Below are positions 9,278 through 18,093 of a stretch of DNA of 64,000 nucleotides, piece after piece. The position numbers were made by a program, and so were the translations under genes. How positions within the stretch are numbered: position 1 is the stretch's first letter; every line of letters begins with the position of its first letter. The stretch is taken from NCBI RefSeq assembly GCF_003063625.1, contig NZ_CP026604.1, positions 3,202,065-3,266,064 on the forward strand. Direction: 5' to 3'. The stretch comes from Saccharobesus litoralis. Lineage in GTDB: Bacteria; Pseudomonadota; Gammaproteobacteria; Enterobacterales; Alteromonadaceae. Below the pieces are notes generated by a model. The model saw only the letters and a program-made list of their open reading frames with translations. It had not been told where the DNA came from and made no database searches.

Positions 9278-10564
9278 TTACAACTTAGCAAATGCTCGAC
9301 CCGCTGCAGCAATTGTGTTGTTGATGTCTTCATCACTGTGTGCGGTTGATGTAAAACCGGCTTCATACGCGCTTGGTGCTAAATAAACGCCTTCTTCAAG
9401 CATCAAGTGGTAGAACTTTTGGAATTGTTCCATGTTGCATTGAGTTGCTTGCTTGTATCCTGTTATTTTTTCATCAGTTGAAAAAAAGAAGCCGAACATG
9501 CCACCGACTTGGTTGGTGGTTAATGCCACACCCGCTTTATCCGCTTGTGCTTTAAAGCCTGTAACCAGTTTTTCAGCTTTAGCTGTTATATCTTGATAGA
9601 TAGATTCTTGATTTGTACTGAGTTCGGTTAGGGCTGCGATACCAGCGGCCATTGCAATTGGATTACCTGATAAGGTCCCTGCTTGGTACACTGGCCCTTC
9701 AGGTGCAATACAAGCCATTATTTCAGCTTTACCACCAAAAGCACCAACTGGCATACCGCCACCTATGACTTTACCTAAGGTTGTTAAATCAGGGCAAATA
9801 TTATAGTGAGCTTGCGCTCCGCCTAAACTGACACGAAAGCCTGTCATAACTTCATCAAAAATCAGTACAGCTTGATATTCATCGCAAATCGCGCGTAACC
9901 CTTCAAGAAAGCCATCTACTGGTGGTATACAATTCATATTGCCTGCAACAGGCTCAACAATGATACAAGCAATATCATCGCCAAATTCTTGGAATAAAGC
10001 TTTTACTGAATCTAAATCATTAAAGGTTGCGGTCAGTGTGTGCTTGGCGACATCTTCGGGTACACCCGGAGAACTAGGCTCACCTAGGGTTAACATACCT
10101 GAACCGGCCTTAACCAGTAAGCTGTCTGCATGGCCGTGATAACAACCTTCGAATTTCAGTAGTTTATTCTTTTTTGTGTAGCCGCGAGCTAAGCGGATCG
10201 CTGTCATGGTTGCTTCGGTACCTGAATTAACCATGCGTACCTTTTCCATCGAAGGCACAAGCTTTTTAACTAGCTCTGCCATGACAATTTCGTTTTCAGT
10301 GGGGGCACCGTAACTTAAGCCGTTATCTACTGCTTTGTGTACGGCTTCGCGGATTATTGGGTTGTTGTGGCCCAAAATCATCGGTCCCCAACTGCCAACA
10401 TAATCAATATAAGCTTTATCGTCAGCATCATATAAGTACGCACCATCGGCTTTAGATACAAAAAGTGGATCGCCACCGACACCTTTAAAAGCGCGTACAG
10501 GTGAGTTAACCCCACCAGGAATACTTTGTTGGGCTTTAGCAAATAATTGTTCTGAACGTGTCAT
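9278..10564 (-). CDS. hemL: Glutamate-1-semialdehyde 2,1-aminomutase
   Basis: The 428-residue PLP enzyme converts glutamate-1-semialdehyde to 5-aminolevulinate, the committed precursor of tetrapyrroles in the C5 pathway. The N-terminus ([24 protein letters not shown]) and the active-site Lys in [18 protein letters not shown] match the family closely, as do the cofactor region [11 protein letters not shown] and FDEVMTGFR. The length equals the usual 426-430 residues. The start ATG is preceded by AGAGGA. It lies 15 bases downstream of pyrB; hemJ, another haem gene, is two genes further upstream on the same strand. Confidence 0.98.
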   Translation of the reverse strand: MTRSEQLFAKAQQSIPGGVNSPVRAFKGVGGDPLFVSKADGAYLYDADDKAYIDYVGSWGPMILGHNNPIIREAVHKAVDNGLSYGAPTENEIVMAELVKKLVPSMEKVRMVNSGTEATMTAIRLARGYTKKNKLLKFEGCYHGHADSLLVKAGSGMLTLGEPSSPGVPEDVAKHTLTATFNDLDSVKALFQEFGDDIACIIVEPVAGNMNCIPPVDGFLEGLRAICDEYQAVLIFDEVMTGFRVSLGGAQAHYNICPDLTTLGKVIGGGMPVGAFGGKAEIMACIAPEGPVYQAGTLSGNPIAMAAGIAALTELSTNQESIYQDITAKAEKLVTGFKAQADKAGVALTTNQVGGMFGFFFSTDEKITGYKQATQCNMEQFQKFYHLMLEEGVYLAPSAYEAGFTSTAHSDEDINNTIAAAGRAFAKL

Positions 10565-10578
10565 GTTAAGTCCTCTTT

Positions 10579-11601
10579 TTATAATCCTGATTCTGCTTTT
10601 TGGCTATACCAAACGATACCGCAATCATGGTGACTAACCACTTGTTCGACACCTAAAGTTGTGGCGAACAAAGCCATACGTACTAATACGCCGTTATCCG
10701 CTTGGCGGAAAATGGCTAGGTTAGGGTTGTGGTTCATGTCGTTGTCTAACTCATTAGCATCCGCGCGTGAATCGCGAGGCAATGGATGCATGATCACTGT
10801 ATTAGATTTACAGTGCTGCGTATAAATACTTTGATTTAAACGGAATTTTCCTCGGTATTTATTGGCTTCATCTTCTGACGGAAAACGCTCTTGTTGAATA
10901 CGTGTTTGGTAAACAATATCCGCGCTTAAATTACCTTCTAGCTGGTCTGTGATTTCGTATTTATGACCGGCATTATCGATAGCATCAATAATATAGTCAG
11001 GCATAGCTAATTCGTTAGGCGAGACAAAGGTAAAGCGAATGTTTTGGTACAGACAAAGTAGCTTAGATAATGAATGAACAGTTCGGCCATATTTTAAATC
11101 ACCCACCATGGCAATGTGCATACCGTCAATCATTTTGCCATTATGTGCTTGTTCTTTACTAATAGTATATAAATCGAGTAGAGCCTGAGTTGGATGCTCA
11201 TTGGCACCATCACCACCATTAATAACTGGGACTCGGCTACCTTCTGCAAACTCAGCGACAGATCCTGAATCAGGGTGACGCATGGCGATAACATCGCTAT
11301 AGGAACTTAATACGCGTGCGGTATCGTACAAAGATTCCCCTTTAGCAAGCGCTGATGAACTTGCACCTACCGTTTCTCTTACATGACCACCCAATAAATT
11401 GAAGGCAGTACCAAAACTAACCCGTGTTCTTGTGCTGGGTTCAAAGAAAAGGTTACCTAAAATTGCGCCGTCCAAAACACGTGTTCGCTTTTCTCTGTGC
11501 GCATAGGGGCGCATGGTATCGGCGACAGTAAATAAATATTCGATGCTAGCTCGGTCGAATTGATTGACGGATAAAATATCCGCACCTTGAAACTTAAACA
11601 T
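10579..11601 (-). CDS. pyrB: Aspartate carbamoyltransferase catalytic chain
   Basis: Catalyses carbamoyl phosphate plus aspartate to carbamoyl aspartate in pyrimidine synthesis. The carbamoyl-phosphate motif [32 protein letters not shown] and [12 protein letters not shown] are all present. At about 340 residues it is longer than the E. coli chain (311) because of a C-terminal extension ending [13 protein letters not shown], as in Shewanella- and Colwellia-type enzymes. The start is placed at ATG 11601; the frame extends 15 bases to an in-frame TTG, which is less likely. No pyrI follows; hemL is next after 15 bases. Confidence 0.95.
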   Translation of the reverse strand: MFKFQGADILSVNQFDRASIEYLFTVADTMRPYAHREKRTRVLDGAILGNLFFEPSTRTRVSFGTAFNLLGGHVRETVGASSSALAKGESLYDTARVLSSYSDVIAMRHPDSGSVAEFAEGSRVPVINGGDGANEHPTQALLDLYTISKEQAHNGKMIDGMHIAMVGDLKYGRTVHSLSKLLCLYQNIRFTFVSPNELAMPDYIIDAIDNAGHKYEITDQLEGNLSADIVYQTRIQQERFPSEDEANKYRGKFRLNQSIYTQHCKSNTVIMHPLPRDSRADANELDNDMNHNPNLAIFRQADNGVLVRMALFATTLGVEQVVSHHDCGIVWYSQKAESGL

Positions 11602-11671
11602 GCAATTTAATCCCAAAAAGAGGTGATTTAAAGAGTCAAAACGCGGGTGGAGGTCACCCTAATGCTGGGCG

Positions 11672-11713
11672 CTCACTCTAGCAAAAAAGCATAGGGTTGT
11701 CTGCTAAAGTGAG
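11672..11713. promoter_or_regulatory. Long hairpin in pyrB leader region
   Basis: CTCACTCTAGCA (11672-11683) and TGCTAAAGTGAG (11702-11713) form a 12-bp stem with a single mismatch around an 18-base loop. A second, shorter inverted repeat (GGGTG/CACCC) lies at about 11645-11659. The position between hemJ and pyrB would allow a role in hemJ termination or in attenuation of pyrB. There is no T-run directly after the stem on the minus strand, so simple intrinsic termination is doubtful. Confidence 0.45.
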
Positions 11714-11726
11714 TGAAAAATAGGGA

Positions 11727-12158
11727 TTAAAATGGTTTGACGACGGCTAAGATAATAATGGCAAACAAGGCTATAACGGGGATTTCATTAAACCAGCGAT
11801 AAAATTTTGCCGATTTAGTGTTTCGGTCGTTTTTAAAGTCGTTTAGCAACTTAAAGCAGTAAGCATGATAAATATATAACCCGACTACAAAGGTAAGTTT
11901 TGCATGTAGCCATGCGCTATGTTTAAACCAATCCAATCCATAATGACCAATCAGAGCAACACCAAAAATTAAGGTCAAAATTGCCCATGGCGTCACGAAA
12001 TAGAGTAATCGACGTTCCATTGTTTTAAAAATTTCGTTGGTGTGGCTATCTTTATTTTCGGCGTGGTAAACAAAAAGACGCGGTAAATAAAATATACCGG
12101 CGAACCAAGCTACCATAAAGGCAATGTGCAAAGCTTTAAACCAAAGAATTGTTGTCAT
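11727..12158 (-). CDS. hemJ: Protoporphyrinogen IX oxidase, HemJ type
   Basis: A 143-residue integral membrane protein with four predicted helices. The N-terminal LWFKALHIAFMVAWFAGIFYLPRLFVYH carries the conserved His of the family, and HAKLTFVVGLYIYH carries the conserved Lys. HemJ (formerly UPF0093) oxidises protoporphyrinogen IX to protoporphyrin IX late in haem synthesis. The length matches the family. The ATG has a CGGAAA ribosome site. Its position near hemL on the same strand supports a haem-synthesis role. Confidence 0.88.
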   Translation of the reverse strand: MTTILWFKALHIAFMVAWFAGIFYLPRLFVYHAENKDSHTNEIFKTMERRLLYFVTPWAILTLIFGVALIGHYGLDWFKHSAWLHAKLTFVVGLYIYHAYCFKLLNDFKNDRNTKSAKFYRWFNEIPVIALFAIIILAVVKPF

Positions 12159-12199
12159 GCTATTTTTCCGAGAGTATGAATATTGGCTATTATTTATTA

Positions 12200-13885
12200 C
12201 TATTGAATGGTGCCTTTGATGAGCCGTGAACGTACTTCAGTCCAACTCATCACGCCAACAATATTGTCTAGCTGATCTTCAAAAACATATATAGAGCCGT
12301 CGCGTTTATCTTTTAAAATGTCGAAAGGCTCAGCAAGAGTATACCGTGAGTCTACACCTTGAATTAATTCAAATTCAAATGGCGATTCTGGATCAGGATC
12401 TAAGCTGACATTGTAGTGCACTAAATAAAAGCTGGCCTCTAAGCCACTCTTTTCTCTTAGCACGACAGGTCGATCGCCGGCGTTGTCTAAAGCGTTACGA
12501 ATGATGTTTTCGTCTTTAGAGGTAACTAAAACGAAATCACGGTTCATGTCGGCTAATATGCCAATTTTTTGTAGGGCTTCAAACGCCGGTGGGTTTTGAT
12601 ACTCGAGCTTTTGAAACTCTAACTGCATCAAGAAGACAGAGCGGTTACGGAAAAATTGCACAGAGGCAACATGAGCCGTCACAATAACTAACATTGCTGG
12701 CAAAATAATATCAGGGCTTTGGGTTAATTCTAAAACAGCAACAAGTGCCGCTAAAGGCGCACCTAGAGTCGCGGCCATTAATCCAGCTAAGCCTAACGCA
12801 CCATATATATCCGCGTATTCGTGCATATCACCAATAAAAACTGAGCCCATCATGGCTAGCAAAGTCCCCAGCATCATGCCTAAACCGAGTATGGGACCAA
12901 TTATTCCACCTGGAACCCCTAAACCGATAGCAAATACGGTAAGAATGGCTTTACAAACAAATACTGTCATTAACAAGTTTGCATTGTCGTGCACACTTTG
13001 TGTGAAGGATATTGCCCCTAAACCATTACCCATAGCTTCAGGAACAAAAGCACCAACAGAAGCGGTAATTAATCCTGCTAGTATTAATCGCGGCGCCATT
13101 TTAAAAGGTTTAAACGAGCGTAAAATTTCAAGGAGCTGGCGGTTAAAAGCAAAAGCAAAAGCAGCAATAACCCCACCCATGAAAACTAAAAAGGGATAGT
13201 GAACCGCGCTTAATTTATCAAGTTGTAGGTCGGTTAACTCGTGGCCAGTGCCAAATACCGCTTGGGTAAGAATAGCCCCCGCCACAGAGGCCAGCATGAC
13301 AGGAATAAATACATGGGTTTTATACTCACGAACCACGACTTCCATAACAAAAATGACCGCGGCCAGTGGCGTGTTGAACGAAGCTGATATGCCTGCTGCT
13401 ATACCGCATGCACTAAGCGTTTTAACTGAGTTGTACGGTAGTTTAAGCCAACTACCAATAAAGCTAGTGCCCGCCGCACCGAGGTGCACTGATGGACCTT
13501 CTCGGCCGACCGAGAAACCAGTGGCCAATGCGGCAATACCAGCAAAAAATTGGTTGATGGTGTTTTTTAGCGGCATCATGCCGTAAAAGCTTTTCATTCG
13601 ATAGATAACGAATGGAATACCAGTACGTGCCACTTTAAATTTAGTGACTTTAGCAATTAATAGAATGGCGGCCACACCAATTAGTGGTAATGCAAAGCGT
13701 TGCCAAGTAGAAAGTGACGAAAATTTGTCCACTTCATCTAAATAAAGAAGTTGGATGTTTTCGATTGACCAACGAAAGGCTATGATAAGTAAAGCAGCAC
13801 ATATACCCCCTAGCAATCCGAGTAGAGCTAGCTGAATAGATGTTTTAGGAACGGCGAGTTGTTGTCTTAGTTTAGACAGTTGCAT
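12200..13885 (-). CDS. ClC-family chloride channel/antiporter
   Basis: A 561-residue membrane protein. The ClC selectivity motifs are visible: GREGPSVHLG, containing the gating glutamate, and GVPGGIIGPILG near the middle. The first motif, usually GSGIP, is altered to ARTGIP. ISASFNTPLAAVIFVMEVVVREY is typical for bacterial ClC proteins. About 120 residues after the last helix form a cytoplasmic CBS-like region with two weak repeats (ILADMNRDFVLV and PFDILKDKRDGSIYVFED). Members exchange Cl- for H+ or conduct Cl-. Whether this one is a channel or an exchanger is not decidable here. It starts with ATG 13885 and is transcribed alone or ahead of hemJ (41 bases). Confidence 0.9.
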   Translation of the reverse strand: MQLSKLRQQLAVPKTSIQLALLGLLGGICAALLIIAFRWSIENIQLLYLDEVDKFSSLSTWQRFALPLIGVAAILLIAKVTKFKVARTGIPFVIYRMKSFYGMMPLKNTINQFFAGIAALATGFSVGREGPSVHLGAAGTSFIGSWLKLPYNSVKTLSACGIAAGISASFNTPLAAVIFVMEVVVREYKTHVFIPVMLASVAGAILTQAVFGTGHELTDLQLDKLSAVHYPFLVFMGGVIAAFAFAFNRQLLEILRSFKPFKMAPRLILAGLITASVGAFVPEAMGNGLGAISFTQSVHDNANLLMTVFVCKAILTVFAIGLGVPGGIIGPILGLGMMLGTLLAMMGSVFIGDMHEYADIYGALGLAGLMAATLGAPLAALVAVLELTQSPDIILPAMLVIVTAHVASVQFFRNRSVFLMQLEFQKLEYQNPPAFEALQKIGILADMNRDFVLVTSKDENIIRNALDNAGDRPVVLREKSGLEASFYLVHYNVSLDPDPESPFEFELIQGVDSRYTLAEPFDILKDKRDGSIYVFEDQLDNIVGVMSWTEVRSRLIKGTIQ

Positions 13886-13929
13886 TGCGCTTTATTACTT
13901 CTTGTTAGATTAACGACGTGTCCGTTATG

Positions 13930-14155
13930 TTTATTTCTAGTCAAAGCGATCAGGTTTTAGGGGCAGGTTTCTAGTTCCAGACGAAACCTAAGTACCTACA
14001 TCCATGTAGGCAAAGCTGTCAAGCTTCGAGACCCCATGAGCATATGCTCTACTATGTGATTGGGGCGAGTAAGCGCCGACAATGAACCATAAGACCTGAG
14101 CGAGATGACTATACCTGATGCTGATCAGATAGTGGCTAGCAGTGTATCATATTAA
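13930..14155. repeat. Intergenic palindrome-rich element
   Basis: The gene-free stretch between clc and the DUF6776-like gene holds several nested palindromes: CCTACATCCATGTAGG (13995-14010), GAGCATATGCTC (14038-14049) enclosed by CCCCA/TGGGG arms (14032-14065), and more GC than the surroundings. A related CATCCATG-centred palindrome occurs at 55162-55179. This looks like an interspersed intergenic repeat rather than a gene; no credible reading frame is present. Confidence 0.5.
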
Positions 14156-14187
14156 CCATAATAAAAATAAGACAGAGAATCAAAGCT

Positions 14188-14931
14188 TTGGAAAATAAAC
14201 CTAACAAACTGGTTTACCATAACCTAGACATAATTTGGCATAACCTAAAGCACTTTTATACCGGACTTTATGGTGTTTTACTTTTAATTGCGATCGGCTT
14301 GCTAGGTTATTGGATAGCCAGTAAGCACTACAGTGATCTTGAAGCTGAAAAAACACATTATGTTGATCTTATCGCCCAAAGGGAGGCTGAGCTTGCAGCC
14401 GCTAAGCAAGAACTAAATTATGTTCGAGTTGAGTTAGAAGTCGAAAAACTTGCAGCACAAACGGTGCAAAAAGATTTGAATAAATTGAAGCAAGAAAATA
14501 CTCAGCTGAAAAAGGATATTAGTTTTTATCAAAATGTCATGGCGCCAGAAAATAGCGCCGAAGGTGTCATACTTGAGCATTTTATTATTGAACCCACATT
14601 GGTGAGTAATCGCTTTCGTTACAAGGTAACGCTAGTGCAAACCCGTAAACAAAAGCGTTTCGCCAAAGGCTATATTGGGATTTTGCTCAAAGGTCAAAAA
14701 GCGCAAGTTAAACATGAGTTGAATATTAGCGAGCTTGGTATATTTGATGAGGGCGCTTTAAAATTTAGCTTCCGTTATTTTCAAATATTAGAAGGTGAAT
14801 TCACCTTGCCTGATGACTTTACACCAGAGCGAGTATTTTTAAATATCACCTTACCTAAGTCTCGTTGGCAACAAGCGGGAAAACTTAATGCTGACTTTGC
14901 TTGGACACCGGGTATAGAACATGTGGAATAA
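14188..14931 (+). CDS. DUF6776-like membrane-anchored coiled-coil protein
   Basis: This 247-residue protein has one transmembrane helix at about 27-50 (GLYGVLLLIAIGLLGYWIAS). A coiled coil follows (about 53-115), ending in the phrase LKKDISFYQNVMAPENSAEGV, and then a beta-rich periplasmic domain. The family is widespread in gammaproteobacteria and has no known function. The frame begins with TTG 14188 (no nearby ATG) and has only a weak ribosome site, so the start is uncertain. It lies 74 bases before erpA on the same strand. Confidence 0.75.
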   Translation: MENKPNKLVYHNLDIIWHNLKHFYTGLYGVLLLIAIGLLGYWIASKHYSDLEAEKTHYVDLIAQREAELAAAKQELNYVRVELEVEKLAAQTVQKDLNKLKQENTQLKKDISFYQNVMAPENSAEGVILEHFIIEPTLVSNRFRYKVTLVQTRKQKRFAKGYIGILLKGQKAQVKHELNISELGIFDEGALKFSFRYFQILEGEFTLPDDFTPERVFLNITLPKSRWQQAGKLNADFAWTPGIEHVE

Positions 14932-15004
14932 ACTAGTTATTTCTATTAATTGACTGTTTTACTCAGGTATTAGATAATTTCAATATTAAGAAAAATGATT
15001 GTAG

Positions 15005-15346
15005 GTGTATTCAGTGGATTTACCGATTACTTTTAGTGATAAAGCCGCTAGTAAAGTGAAAGCTTTGATCGCAGAAGAAGAAAACCCAGATCTTAAACTT
15101 CGTGTGTATATAACAGGTGGTGGTTGTTCAGGTTTCTCATATGGTTTTACTTTCGATGAGAAGGTAAACGAAGGCGATACCGAAATTGAAAAACAAGGCG
15201 TTAGCTTAGTAGTCGATCCTATGAGTTTGCAATACTTGGTAAACAGTGAAGTGGATTACATGGAAGGCTTAGAAGGTTCACGCTTTTTTGTTAACAACCC
15301 TAACGCGACAACAACTTGTGGTTGTGGCGCTAGTTTCAGCGTATAA
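15005..15346 (+). CDS. erpA: Iron-sulfur cluster insertion protein ErpA
   Basis: This A-type Fe-S carrier delivers clusters to apo-proteins, including the isoprenoid enzymes IspG/IspH in E. coli. It matches E. coli ErpA along nearly its whole length: [39 protein letters not shown] and the C-terminal TTCGCGASF. The three cluster-binding cysteines are therefore present. The start is GTG 15005 (113 residues); an in-frame GTG at 15014 has a better spaced AGGTG site and would give 110 residues. The hairpin terminator at 15361 follows the stop. Confidence 0.97.
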   Translation: MYSVDLPITFSDKAASKVKALIAEEENPDLKLRVYITGGGCSGFSYGFTFDEKVNEGDTEIEKQGVSLVVDPMSLQYLVNSEVDYMEGLEGSRFFVNNPNATTTCGCGASFSV

Positions 15347-15360
15347 CTTTTTATAACAAG

Positions 15361-15380
15361 GCCTGATCCTCAGGCTTTGC
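15361..15380 (+). terminator. erpA terminator hairpin
   Basis: GCCTGA / TCAGGC with a TCC loop, followed by a modest T-rich tail (TTTGCTTCT), 15 bases after the erpA stop. Confidence 0.65.
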
Positions 15381-15456
15381 TTCTCTACATTTAATTTTCT
15401 GCTATTAATTTTTTTGGTCGAGTAGGCCGAGGGAGCTTCCCCCTCAGCCTCTCACA

Positions 15457-15490
15457 GATCCGTACGTGAACCTCTCAATTCATACGGCTC
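15457..15490 (-). ncRNA. Group II intron domain V
   Basis: A 34-nt hairpin beginning GAGCCGTATG and ending CACGTACGGATC. It contains the AGC triad, an AAUU/GGUU upper stem and a GAGA (GNRA) tetraloop, which is the canonical size and fold of the catalytic domain V. Domain VI follows directly, ending in CCTACTCGAC near 15417. Confidence 0.9.
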
Positions 15491-15505
15491 CTCTCGTTTT
15501 ACCAT

Positions 15506-15759
15506 TTACGGCCTGCAACCAAATTGCCAATGAGAAAATAGATACGGTTGTGTATTACACACCCTTTGCATCCATTTTCTTGCTCTTTGGTAACTGAATT
15601 TCAGCCGTTTGTATTTCTTCTTCGCCCATTTCAACAATTTAAGGTTTATCCAAGACATAAGTGGCCTTAATGCTGTTTTCCAAAACCGACTGAAGTAATT
15701 TATCCACCCGCTTATCATCGGATTAAGCTTATACGCCAACTCTTGTATCGTTAACCCCG
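15506..15759 (-). pseudogene. Group II intron maturase, C-terminal fragment
   Basis: Downstream half of the split intron reverse transcriptase. It carries the GIIM maturase/DNA-binding part: LNPMISGWINYFSRF, LLKWAKKKYKRL and the RARKWMQRV region, ending at a natural stop. Joining it to the N-terminal piece at the target duplication restores a continuous frame (LHKQ-TGLTIQELAYKLNP) of 411 codons, the usual size for class C enzymes. It has no start or ribosome site of its own and is probably not translated. Confidence 0.9.
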
Positions 15760-15767
15760 TTTGCTTA
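15760..15767. repeat. IS66 target site duplication, left copy
   Basis: TTTGCTTA directly abuts the left inverted repeat of the IS66 element and is repeated exactly at 18086-18093. Eight bases is the standard duplication length for the family. The perfect match points to a fairly recent insertion. Confidence 0.95.
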
Positions 15768-15848
15768 GTAACCGATCAATTTAAGCCGTCTTTAAAGCGA
15801 TCCCAACTCGCGTAAACTGTTTGCCAACTTAATCAATGAGAAACGAAG

Positions 15849-16148
15849 ATGGGAAAACAACGTACAATTGAAGACTGGCAATTAATATTTAGTCAATTCC
15901 ACGCCAGCGGATTAACCGTCACTCAATTTTGCAAACAACACAAGCTGACAATTTCCAACTTTTACAAATGGCGAAAGCGGATCGAGCCATTACCTGCGAC
16001 GAATAGCGAGAACGATATTGAGTTTTCAGCGTCAACTGACCATTGGCAAGCTATATCAGTCAATCATCATTCAACAGATACCAAACAATGGAATATTGAA
16101 TTAACCCTTCCTGGTGGCGTAGTGCTGAATATGCGAGCCACCTCTTGA
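15849..16148 (+). CDS. tnpA: IS66 accessory protein TnpA
   Basis: A 99-residue protein with an N-terminal helix-turn-helix (EDWQLIFSQFHASGLTVTQFCKQHKLTISNFYKWRKR), typical of the IS66 first open frame, which is related to transposase-8 type DNA-binding proteins. It is needed with TnpB for IS66 movement, although the exact role is unsettled. The stop TGA overlaps the tnpB start in TTGA, which couples their translation. Confidence 0.93.
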   Translation: MGKQRTIEDWQLIFSQFHASGLTVTQFCKQHKLTISNFYKWRKRIEPLPATNSENDIEFSASTDHWQAISVNHHSTDTKQWNIELTLPGGVVLNMRATS

Positions 16149-16480
16149 TTAACTTGCATTGTGACTTACCCATTTGGCTCTACAACCAACCCGTTGATAT
16201 GCGTAAACAATTTGATGGGTTAGCCGCGTTAGCGCAAACCAAGGTAGGCAGACGTGCCAACAGCGGTGAGCTGTTTGTATTCGTCAATCGAAAGCGTACC
16301 CACATTAAATTACTCTATTATCAGCAAGGTGGTTATTGTTTATGGGCAAAGCGATTGGAGCGAGGTACCTTTCATACCGTCAAAGGTGATGAGCCAAATG
16401 TTCAACTGGATTGGCCACAATTACAATGCTTGATTGGCGGAATAAAATGGCAAGAAAAACCAAGGAATACGCGACTTTAA
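16145..16480 (+). CDS. tnpB: IS66 accessory protein TnpB
   Basis: A 111-residue IS66 Orf2-like protein with the family hallmarks PVDMRKQFDGLAALAQ, GELFVFVNRKRTHIKLLYYQQGGYCLWAKRLERG. It starts with TTG at 16145, overlapping tnpA by four bases. The C-terminus is slightly shorter than many homologues. Its precise biochemical role is not known; it is essential for transposition in studied IS66 elements. Confidence 0.93.
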   Translation: MINLHCDLPIWLYNQPVDMRKQFDGLAALAQTKVGRRANSGELFVFVNRKRTHIKLLYYQQGGYCLWAKRLERGTFHTVKGDEPNVQLDWPQLQCLIGGIKWQEKPRNTRL

Positions 16481-16507
16481 AGGGGGATTTTAGTATAATT
16501 ACGCCCC

Positions 16508-18055
16508 ATGAAAACAAGTCAAATCAGTCACTTAAACACTGTTGAAAAAGATGAGGTTATTACTCAATTAGTTGAGCATAACGCCCACCTTCAGCAACAA
16601 CTCGACTGGTTTAAACGTCAGCTGTTTGGTCAAAAGTCTGAAAAGCAATTAGTCGACAACCCACATCAATCCACCTTATTTGTGGGAGATGCACCAGAAG
16701 GCCTGAAACCCGAGGCCACTGACGTTAAAGCGCATAAGCGCAAGTCTCATACCCAGCGTACCGGTGATGAAGTCAATGACTCTGGGTTACGCTTCGATGA
16801 CACTGTCCCTCAAAAAGTGATTGAGCTATCGGCACCAGAGTTACAAGGTGACGATGCAGAACAGTATGAAATTATAGGCTTTAAGGACACCACGCGTTTA
16901 GCGCAACAGCCTGGTAGTTATACGGTACTCATTTACCGTCGCCCTGTTGTTCGCCATAAAGCCAATCAAACCGTGAATACACCAGCAGCGCCGACTAATG
17001 TCTTAGACGGCTGTTATGCTGATGTTTCCTTGCTAGCTGGTTTACTGGTTGATAAAGCGGTTTACCATTTACCCCTGTATCGCCAACATCAACGTATGCT
17101 AGATGCGGGAGTACAAGTGAGTCGAGCCAGTTTGATTAACTGGGTACAAAAAGCCATCGACTTACTCACACCTATTGCCCAAGCCATGAAGCAACACATT
17201 CTGCAAAGCAATGTATTGGCGATGGATGAAGTGCCGATAAAAGCGGGACGAAAAAGCAAAGGCAAAATGAAACAAACCTACTTCTGGCCCATTTATGGTG
17301 AACAAGATGAGGTGGCGTTTACTTGGTCGATAAGTCGAGGAAAACAGCATGCGATTGAACAGCTTGATGGCTTTAATGGCACCTTGCTGACAGATGGCTA
17401 TCAGGCTTACACTAAAACCGTACTTCAGTTAAATGAACAAGACCAAACTGTTATGCATGCCGCCTGTTGGGCGCATACTCGGCGAGCCTTTGATAAAGCA
17501 TTGAAAACAGAGCCTGATGAGGTACAACAAGCGTTAGCCTATATTGGCGCACTGTATAAAATTGAAGAAGGCTTACGCCAAAAACAAGCTTGTGCTGAGC
17601 AAATACAAGAAACACGCACTAAAGATAGTGAACCCGTTGTTAGCGCCTTCTTTAACTGGGTTTACCAACAACGCCAACGGCCAGAATTACTGCCTAGCAA
17701 TCCATTAAGTAAAGCTCTCAATTATGCGGCTGAACGTGAAACAGAGCTGAAGGTATTTCTGGCGAACCCCAATGTTCCTTTGGATACCAATCATCTTGAA
17801 CGTGCATTGCGTGTTATTCCAATGGGGCGGAAAAATTATCTATTCTGTTGGAGTGAAATCGGTGCCAAGCAATTAGGTTACTTACAAAGCTTGATGGTGA
17901 CTTGTCGCTTACAAGGCGTTAACCCTTACCATTACTTAGTTGATGTATTACAACGCGTCAGCTTGCACCCTGCCAAAGATGTTATCGATCTAACCCCTCG
18001 TGTGTGGAAAGAGAAATTCAAAGATCATTTTATAACGTCAGATCTAGCTGAATAG
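16508..18055 (+). CDS. tnpC: IS66 transposase TnpC (DDE type)
   Basis: The 515-residue transposase has an N-terminal coiled coil (about 15-45), a zinc-finger-like and helix-turn-helix region, and a DDE catalytic core. Asp residues are seen in LAMDEVPIKAG and LLTDGYQAYT, and the Glu in DTNHLERALRVIPMGRKNYLFCWSE. The C-terminal DUF4372-like tail YHYLVDVLQRV is typical. Length and motifs indicate an intact enzyme. It ends 30 bases before the right inverted repeat. Confidence 0.96.
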   Translation: MKTSQISHLNTVEKDEVITQLVEHNAHLQQQLDWFKRQLFGQKSEKQLVDNPHQSTLFVGDAPEGLKPEATDVKAHKRKSHTQRTGDEVNDSGLRFDDTVPQKVIELSAPELQGDDAEQYEIIGFKDTTRLAQQPGSYTVLIYRRPVVRHKANQTVNTPAAPTNVLDGCYADVSLLAGLLVDKAVYHLPLYRQHQRMLDAGVQVSRASLINWVQKAIDLLTPIAQAMKQHILQSNVLAMDEVPIKAGRKSKGKMKQTYFWPIYGEQDEVAFTWSISRGKQHAIEQLDGFNGTLLTDGYQAYTKTVLQLNEQDQTVMHAACWAHTRRAFDKALKTEPDEVQQALAYIGALYKIEEGLRQKQACAEQIQETRTKDSEPVVSAFFNWVYQQRQRPELLPSNPLSKALNYAAERETELKVFLANPNVPLDTNHLERALRVIPMGRKNYLFCWSEIGAKQLGYLQSLMVTCRLQGVNPYHYLVDVLQRVSLHPAKDVIDLTPRVWKEKFKDHFITSDLAE

Positions 18056-18085
18056 GGAAGATCTAACTGCTGATTGATCGGTTAC

Positions 18086-18093
18086 TTTGCTTA
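18086..18093. repeat. IS66 target site duplication, right copy
   Basis: TTTGCTTA immediately after the right inverted repeat, identical to 15760-15767. Confidence 0.95.

Larger units (their letters stand above)
15768..18085 (+). mobile_element. IS66-family insertion sequence, complete
   Basis: The 2318-bp element has terminal inverted repeats GTAACCGATCAAT (15768-15780) and ATTGATCGGTTAC (18073-18085). It has the classical three-gene tnpA-tnpB-tnpC arrangement and a perfect 8-bp duplication of TTTGCTTA on both sides. All three frames are intact, so the element may still be mobile. It sits inside the maturase gene of a group II intron, in the opposite orientation. Confidence 0.96.
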
